Source: JAEUNX01 sp034004685 (GTDB taxonomy: Bacteria; Pseudomonadota; Gammaproteobacteria; Burkholderiales; Rhodocyclaceae). From it: a DNA stretch of 15,646 nucleotides. The stretch lies in assembly GCA_034004685.1 (NCBI GenBank), contig JAVEWG010000060.1:1-15646 (forward strand). Direction: 5' to 3'. Made by a program: the position numbers and the translations under genes. The notes beneath the pieces are model-generated. The model saw nothing but the letters and a program-made list of their open reading frames with translations, was not told the DNA's origin and searched no databases. Below, in pieces: positions 6,818 through 15,646 of this stretch. The number at the start of each line of letters is the position of its first letter. Position 1 is the first letter of the stretch.

Positions 6818-8284
6818 TCAGCGGGGCAGGACGCTGGCACCCATGAGGAACTCGTCCACCTCCCGGGCGCATTGGCGACCTTCGCGGATCGCCCAAACCA
6901 CCAGGGATTGCCCTCGCCGCACGTCACCGGCGGCAAACACCTTGGGCTGGTTGGTGACATAGCAGCCAGCGCCGTCGGTCGTGGCCCTGGCATTGCCCCG
7001 GGGATCCTTCTCCACCCCGAAGGCTTCCAGCAGGGAGGCCACCGGGTTGGTAAAGCCCATGGCCAGGAAGGCCCGCTCGGCCGGGTAGAACTCCTCGCTA
7101 CCGGCCACCTCGACCATCTTGCCGCCTTGCCATTCGAGACGCACCGTCTTGAGGCCGCTGAGCTTGCCGTTTTCCCCCACGAATTCCTTGGTGGCGATGG
7201 CGTACTCCCGGCGGGTCTCCCCTTCCTTGTGGGAGGACGAGGTGCGCAGCTTGATGGGCCAGTAGGGCCAAGTCAGGGGGCGGTCCTCCTCTTCCGGCGG
7301 CTGGGGCATCAGTTCGAACTGGGTCACGGATTTGGCGCCATGACGATAGCTGGTGCCCACACAGTCGGAACCCGTATCGCCACCACCGATCACCACCACG
7401 TTCTTGCCCTCGGCGGAAATGGGGTTGGCGGCGTCACCCGCCACCGCCTTGTTCTGGGGAATCAGGAACTCCAGAGCGAAATACACCCCCTCCAGGTCCC
7501 GGCCAGGCACCGGCAGATCCCGGGGGACCTCGGAGCCGGCAGCCAGGACCACCGCGTCGAAGGACTTCAGCAGCGCTTCAGGACTGATGCGCTCCTTGGC
7601 GTAATTCTTGATCCCCTTGGGCAGATCGGTGTTAGCCACATAGACGCCTGTGCGGAACTCGACCCCTTCGGCCTCCATCTGAGCAACCCGACGGTCAATC
7701 AGGCCCTTTTCCAGCTTGAAGTCGGGGATGCCGTAGCGCAGCAGCCCGCCGACCCGATCGTTCTTCTCGAACACCACCACGGCGTGCCCTGCCCGAGCCA
7801 GTTGCTGAGCGGCGGCCATGCCGGCGGGGCCGGAGCCCACCACCGCCACCTTCTTGCCAGTCTTGGCGACTGGCGCCCTGGGGGCGACCCAACCCTGCTC
7901 CCAGGCCTTGTCGATGATGGCCCGCTCGATGGACTTGATGCCCACCGCGTCAGTGTTGATGTTCAGGGTACAGGCGGCCTCGCAGGGCGCGGGGCAGATC
8001 CGGCCGGTGAACTCGGGGAAGTTGTTGGTGGAGTGCAGCACCTCAATAGCCTGCTGCCAGTTGCCGCGATAAACCAGGTCATTCCAGTCGGGAATGATGT
8101 TGTTCACCGGACAGCCGTTGTTGCAGAACGGAACGCCGCAGTCCATGCAGCGGGCGCCCTGGATGGCAGCGTCCGCATCGGAGAGGTGAGCGACAAACTC
8201 CTTGTAATTCTTGACGCGGGCTTCCGCCGGCTCGGAAGCCTCGGAAAGCCGCTGGTACTCCATGAAACCTGTGGGCTTACCCAT
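6818..8284 (-). CDS. gltD: Glutamate synthase (NADPH) small subunit
   Basis: GltD takes electrons from NADPH through FAD and iron-sulfur clusters and passes them to GltB. The protein has 488 residues, normal for the family. Two cysteine groups are seen near the N-terminus: Cys46, 49, 54 and 58 (CMDCGVPFCNNGC), and Cys97, 101 and 105 (CPAPCEAAC). An FAD-binding Rossmann motif VVGSGPAG lies near 148-155, followed by RVGGLLRYGIPDFKLEK, and an NADPH-binding motif IGGGDTGSDC near 299-308. The frame is open to 8392, but homology begins at MGKPTGFMEY. The start lies two bases after the gltB stop, with a GGAGG ribosome site inside the gltB end, so the subunits are translated from one message. A bidirectional hairpin follows the stop. 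Confidence 0.97.
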   Translation of the reverse strand: MGKPTGFMEYQRLSEASEPAEARVKNYKEFVAHLSDADAAIQGARCMDCGVPFCNNGCPVNNIIPDWNDLVYRGNWQQAIEVLHSTNNFPEFTGRICPAPCEAACTLNINTDAVGIKSIERAIIDKAWEQGWVAPRAPVAKTGKKVAVVGSGPAGMAAAQQLARAGHAVVVFEKNDRVGGLLRYGIPDFKLEKGLIDRRVAQMEAEGVEFRTGVYVANTDLPKGIKNYAKERISPEALLKSFDAVVLAAGSEVPRDLPVPGRDLEGVYFALEFLIPQNKAVAGDAANPISAEGKNVVVIGGGDTGSDCVGTSYRHGAKSVTQFELMPQPPEEEDRPLTWPYWPIKLRTSSSHKEGETRREYAIATKEFVGENGKLSGLKTVRLEWQGGKMVEVAGSEEFYPAERAFLAMGFTNPVASLLEAFGVEKDPRGNARATTDGAGCYVTNQPKVFAAGDVRRGQSLVVWAIREGRQCAREVDEFLMGASVLPR

Positions 8285-8286
8285 GC

Positions 8287-12960
<4,674 letters not shown>

Positions 12961-12988
12961 CTCGCTATTTCCTCGACACAACTCATCC

Positions 12989-13023
12989 GGCGACCGACGG
13001 ACCAAACATCCTCAGGCGTCGCC
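12989..13023 (-). repeat. GGCGAC ... GGTCGCC pair in the gltB leader
   Basis: On the minus strand GGCGAC (13023-13018) and GGTCGCC (12995-12989) can pair across a 22-base loop. The same two words form the tight hairpin at 13111-13094 further upstream. The duplicated pairing words allow alternative folds between the upstream hairpin and the region just before the gltB ribosome site. Whether they form in vivo is unknown. Confidence 0.3.
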
Positions 13024-13054
13024 AAGAACCGCCGGAGTTTTCCGGACGGACGTC

Positions 13055-13086
13055 AAAAAAAGCCGGGCGTGCGGGCACTCCGGCTT
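13055..13086 (-). terminator. Rho-independent terminator between dgt and gltB
   Basis: On the minus strand AAGCCGG (13086-13080) pairs with CCGGCTT (13066-13060), and the loop holds a further GTGC-CC-GCAC inverted repeat. The run TTTTTTT (13061-13055) follows directly. This is a strong intrinsic terminator. It ends about 95 bases before the gltB start and begins 122 bases after the dgt stop. It may end the aroK-aroB-dgt transcript, end a short RNA, or attenuate gltBD expression. Confidence 0.88.
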
Positions 13087-13141
13087 AGCGCAAGGCGACC
13101 AAGGGGTCGCCACCTGCTCGCTGAAAACTACTTGGGCGGAC
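13055..13141 (-). ncRNA. Candidate small RNA or attenuated gltB leader
   Basis: A predicted start near 13141, set by the promoter at 13147-13175, and an intrinsic terminator ending at 13055 would give an RNA of about 85 nt. It has an unpaired 5' part, a perfect 7-bp hairpin with a 4-base loop (13111-13094) and then the terminator hairpin. No known RNA family is recognised. It could be a stand-alone small RNA or the terminated form of a gltBD leader. The unit is inferred from its signals only. Confidence 0.4.
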
Positions 13142-13146
13142 TTTCG

Positions 13147-13175
13147 AATATACCTGCCGGAACTTTTCGATACAA
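13147..13175 (-). promoter_or_regulatory. Sigma70-like promoter directed to gltB
   Basis: On the minus strand TTGTAT (13175-13170) and TATATT (13152-13147) are separated by exactly 17 bases. They match four of six and five of six bases of the -35 and -10 consensus. Transcription would start near 13141, downstream of the dgt stop, and run toward the terminator at 13055 and gltB. It is the best promoter match noticed in the window. Confidence 0.65.
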
Positions 13176-13207
13176 GGGTTTTTTGCGGCGCGGTAACACC
13201 ATGATGT

Positions 13208-14329
13208 TCAATGAATTTCCCCCACCGCAAAGAGCCGGCGGTGCTCCTTCATGGCGTAGCGGTCGGTCATCCCGGCAATGTAGTCGGCAATTGCCCGGGC
13301 TTTATCCTCCCGGGCCTTGGCCTGATACTGAGGTGGCAACAAGCGCGGATCATCCATGAAAGCCTGGAAGAGTTCTCGGATCACCCGCTTGGCCTTGTCG
13401 GTCATGCGCAGCACCTGATAATGCCAGTAAAGGTTCTGGCGCAAGAACTGTTTCAGCTCCCGCAGGCCCGGCGCCAGGGCTTCACCGTGGGCCACCAACC
13501 GGGGGGCAGCCCGCACGTCGGCAAGCGTACGGACCCCATGGGCCTCGATATTGGCGCGGGTCTGGGTGATGAGGTCCAGCACCATGAGGTTGATCATCCG
13601 CCGGATGGTCTCATGAATGAGACGCCGCCCGGCCAGGCCTGGATAGCGCTTTTCCACCTCCCGGCGCTGCTGGGTGAAAACCGCCACCTCATCCAGTTGC
13701 TCCAGGGTAATGAAACCGGAGCGCAGGCCGTCGTCCACATCGTGGTTGTTGTAGGCGATCTCATCGGCCAGATTGGCCAACTGGGCCTCCAGGGAGGGTT
13801 GAGTCCCCTCCAGGAAGCGCCGGCCCAACTCCCCCAGGCCCTCGGCGTTGATCCGGGAGCAGTGCTTGAGAATGCCCTCCCGGGTCTCGTAAGTCAGGTT
13901 AAGGCCGTCGAAAGCGGCATAGTGCTCCTCCAGCAGATCCACAGTGCGTAAGGACTGGAGGTTGTGCTCGAAGCCCCCATGGGTGCGCATGCAATCATTG
14001 AGCGCCTCTTGCCCGGCATGGCCAAAGGGGGTGTGCCCGAGATCATGGGCCAAGGCAATGGCCTCCGCCAGATCTTCATTAAGACCCAGGGCCCGCGCGA
14101 TCCCCCGGGAGATCTGGGCGACCTCGATACTGTGGGTCAGACGGGTCCGGAACAGATCCCCTTCATGATTGACGAATACCTGGGTCTTGTATTCCAGGCG
14201 CCGAAAGGCGGTGGAGTGCACGATCCGGTCCCGATCCCGCTGGAACTCGCTGCGGGCCACGGGAGGGACCTCAGGATGACGACGGCCCCGGGAGCTGGCC
14301 TCGTTGACCCCGTAGGACGCCACCGCCAT
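13208..14329 (-). CDS. dgt: Deoxyguanosinetriphosphate triphosphohydrolase-like protein (HD-domain dNTPase)
   Basis: This 373-residue HD-superfamily protein resembles the dGTPase-like family, which cleaves dNTPs to nucleoside and triphosphate and so affects nucleotide pools. Metal-binding residues are intact: His66 in LTHSIEVAQ, His95-Asp96 in AHDLGHTPFGHAGQEAL, and Asp189 in NLADEIAYNNHD. The N-terminal SRGRRHPE and FQRDRDRIVHSTAFRRLEYKTQV blocks are typical of the shorter (type 2) family. The ATG at 14329 lies two bases after the aroB stop; an in-frame GTG at 14335 would overlap that stop as GTGA and has GAGG ten bases upstream, so it is a real alternative. Tight packing implies co-transcription with aroK and aroB. 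Substrate choice cannot be read from sequence. Confidence 0.93.
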   Translation of the reverse strand: MAVASYGVNEASSRGRRHPEVPPVARSEFQRDRDRIVHSTAFRRLEYKTQVFVNHEGDLFRTRLTHSIEVAQISRGIARALGLNEDLAEAIALAHDLGHTPFGHAGQEALNDCMRTHGGFEHNLQSLRTVDLLEEHYAAFDGLNLTYETREGILKHCSRINAEGLGELGRRFLEGTQPSLEAQLANLADEIAYNNHDVDDGLRSGFITLEQLDEVAVFTQQRREVEKRYPGLAGRRLIHETIRRMINLMVLDLITQTRANIEAHGVRTLADVRAAPRLVAHGEALAPGLRELKQFLRQNLYWHYQVLRMTDKAKRVIRELFQAFMDDPRLLPPQYQAKAREDKARAIADYIAGMTDRYAMKEHRRLFAVGEIH

Positions 14330-14331
14330 GG

Positions 14332-15411
14332 TCACTGACAACACGCCTCGATGGCTGCGCGGATGTCCGCCACAGGCGCGCCGCCATGGATGACGGCGGC
14401 CCCCAGACTGCGCAGCAGAATCAGGCGCAACTGCCCATCCGCCACCTTTTTGTCATGGGCCATCAATTCCAGATAGCGTTCGCTCCCCATGGCGGGCGCC
14501 ACCACCGGCAGACCCGCCTGTTCCAGAATGGCTCGCACCCGTGCCACTTCCGGCGGATTCAGCCAACCCAGGCGGCGGGACAGCTCGGCCGCCATCACCG
14601 TCCCTGCCGCCACGGCCTCACCATGCAGCCAGGCGCCATAGCCCAGGCCGGCTTCAATCGCATGCCCGAAGGTGTGGCCCAGATTGAGCAAGGCCCGCTC
14701 GCCCTGCTCGGTTTCATCCGCCGCCACCACCTCGGCCTTGTTCTGGCAGGAACGTTCAATGGCATAAGCCAGTGCGTCGGGGCGGCGCTCCCGTAGTGCA
14801 GACATGCGCTCTTCGATCCACCCCAAAAAGGCTGGATCCCGGATCAAACCGTACTTGATGACCTCCGCCAACCCCGCCGAGAGCTCCCGATCCGGCAAGG
14901 TATTCAGTGTGGAGGTATCCGCCACCACCAGCCGGGGCTGGTAGAAGGCGCCGATCATGTTCTTGCCCAGGGGATGGTTGATGGCTGTCTTGCCGCCAAC
15001 CGAGGAATCCACCTGGGACAGCAGCGTGGTGGGCACCTGAATGAAGGGCACGCCACGCTGGTAGGTCGCTGCGGCAAACCCCACCATGTCACCGACCACC
15101 CCGCCCCCCAGGGCAATCAGGGTGGTCTTGCGATCACAGCGGCCGCTCAGCAGGCCATCGAAGATGAGATTGAGGGTTTGCCAGTCTTTATGGGATTCGC
15201 CGTCCGGCAGGATGATTTCATGGACTTCGACCCCAAGAGTTAGCAGGGTCTGGCGCAGGCGGTCCAGGTAAAGGGGCGCAACAACCTCATTGCTGATCAC
15301 CGCCACCCGTTTGCCCAGATGGGGCCGAAACAGCTCAGGCTCCCCAAGCAGCCCGCTTCCGATATGGATGGGGTAGCTACGGCTACCCAGGGAAACATTC
15401 AAAGTTTGCAT
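14332..15411 (-). CDS. aroB: 3-dehydroquinate synthase
   Basis: AroB converts DAHP to 3-dehydroquinate, the second step of the shikimate pathway to aromatic amino acids, using NAD and a divalent metal in the cytoplasm. The 359-residue length is normal. The NAD-binding GGGVVGDMVGFAAATYQRG (102-120) and the conserved PTTLLSQVDSSVGGKTAIN (127-145) are present. Metal ligands are Glu183 in GLAEVIKYG, His246 in NLGHTFGHAIE and His263 in LHGEAVAAG. The start overlaps the aroK stop by 13 bases, and the stop lies two bases before dgt, so the three genes form one operon. Confidence 0.97.
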   Translation of the reverse strand: MQTLNVSLGSRSYPIHIGSGLLGEPELFRPHLGKRVAVISNEVVAPLYLDRLRQTLLTLGVEVHEIILPDGESHKDWQTLNLIFDGLLSGRCDRKTTLIALGGGVVGDMVGFAAATYQRGVPFIQVPTTLLSQVDSSVGGKTAINHPLGKNMIGAFYQPRLVVADTSTLNTLPDRELSAGLAEVIKYGLIRDPAFLGWIEERMSALRERRPDALAYAIERSCQNKAEVVAADETEQGERALLNLGHTFGHAIEAGLGYGAWLHGEAVAAGTVMAAELSRRLGWLNPPEVARVRAILEQAGLPVVAPAMGSERYLELMAHDKKVADGQLRLILLRSLGAAVIHGGAPVADIRAAIEACCQ

Positions 15412-15646
15412 CGATTGGTGAGTTCTCTCTCAATGGCCCGGGTCATCGCCCCCGGGTTCCCCCGCCCCCCTTCCACCACAATATGGGCGATTTCCCGGTA
15501 GAGGGGGGCTCGCTCCCGATAGAGCGCTTCGATACGGCCCCGGGGGTTATCACACTGCAGCAAGGGACGACTACGATCATTGCGCGTTCGCTCCCAAAGG
15601 GTATGGGGCGGCACATCCAGGTAGACCACCACCCCCCGGGTCCGCA
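15399..15646 (-). CDS. aroK: Shikimate kinase, C-terminal part (5' end beyond the window)
   Basis: Shikimate kinase phosphorylates shikimate with ATP, the fifth step of the pathway. Only the last 82 codons or so are in the window, and the frame stays open to the right edge. The visible part starts at RTRGVVVYLDVPPHTLWERT, the strand and helix after the shikimate-binding region, and contains NDRSRPLLQ, the lid region with the conserved Arg and Pro-Leu-Leu. The C-terminal helix with YREIAHIVVEGG follows. The P-loop lies outside the window. The coding end overlaps the aroB start by 13 bases, which supports aroK over other small kinases. Confidence 0.92.
   Translation of the reverse strand, partial: RTRGVVVYLDVPPHTLWERTRNDRSRPLLQCDNPRGRIEALYRERAPLYREIAHIVVEGGRGNPGAMTRAIERELTNRCKL

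Noticed and set aside
12961..13005. Longer gltB start at 13005
   Set aside because: The ATG at 12960 has a good GAGGAA site and gives an 18-residue propeptide; the longer start lacks a comparable site.

Overview
The window is a high-GC chromosomal segment, almost entirely coding, from a Gram-negative bacterium that is most probably a betaproteobacterium. The order aroK-aroB-dgt-gltB-gltD and the pair glmU-glmS are typical of that class. A Rhodocyclales-type genome (Azospira or Dechloromonas relatives) seems likely from a MaoC-phosphotransacetylase fusion next to ackA and from a DUF4124 protein, but the genus is inferred. No tRNA, rRNA, CRISPR array or transposase gene is visible.

Left part (1-3386, minus strand): glmU and then glmS, the enzymes that make UDP-N-acetylglucosamine for peptidoglycan and lipopolysaccharide. 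A rho-independent terminator lies beyond glmS. Between the glmS stop and that terminator are two 16-bp direct repeats with a 20-bp period, at the place where Tn7 relatives insert. They could be TnsB-type binding sites at a transposon end lying mostly outside the window. This is the most interesting accessory signal here.

Middle (3583-6769, plus strand, divergent from glmU): a two-domain MaoC hydratase/phosphate acyltransferase overlaps ackA by four bases. Together they could turn acyl-CoA into acyl phosphate and then carboxylate plus ATP. A secreted DUF4124 protein follows. A perfect 14-bp inverted repeat separates this block from the convergent gltD and can serve both strands as terminator.

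Right part (6818-15646, minus strand, read right to left): the 3' end of aroK, then aroB and dgt packed tightly, then a 247-bp gap, then gltB and gltD, the two subunits of NADPH glutamate synthase. The gap holds a good sigma70-like promoter pointing to gltB, a small hairpin and a strong intrinsic terminator about 55 bases downstream of the predicted start of transcription. This arrangement fits either a small RNA of about 85 nt or a transcription-attenuated gltBD leader.

Most genes are well-known housekeeping genes with their catalytic residues intact. The points worth checking are in the non-coding gaps (near glmS, before gltB, before the MaoC-Pta gene) and in the MaoC-Pta/AckA pair. No clearly new multi-gene system is visible.
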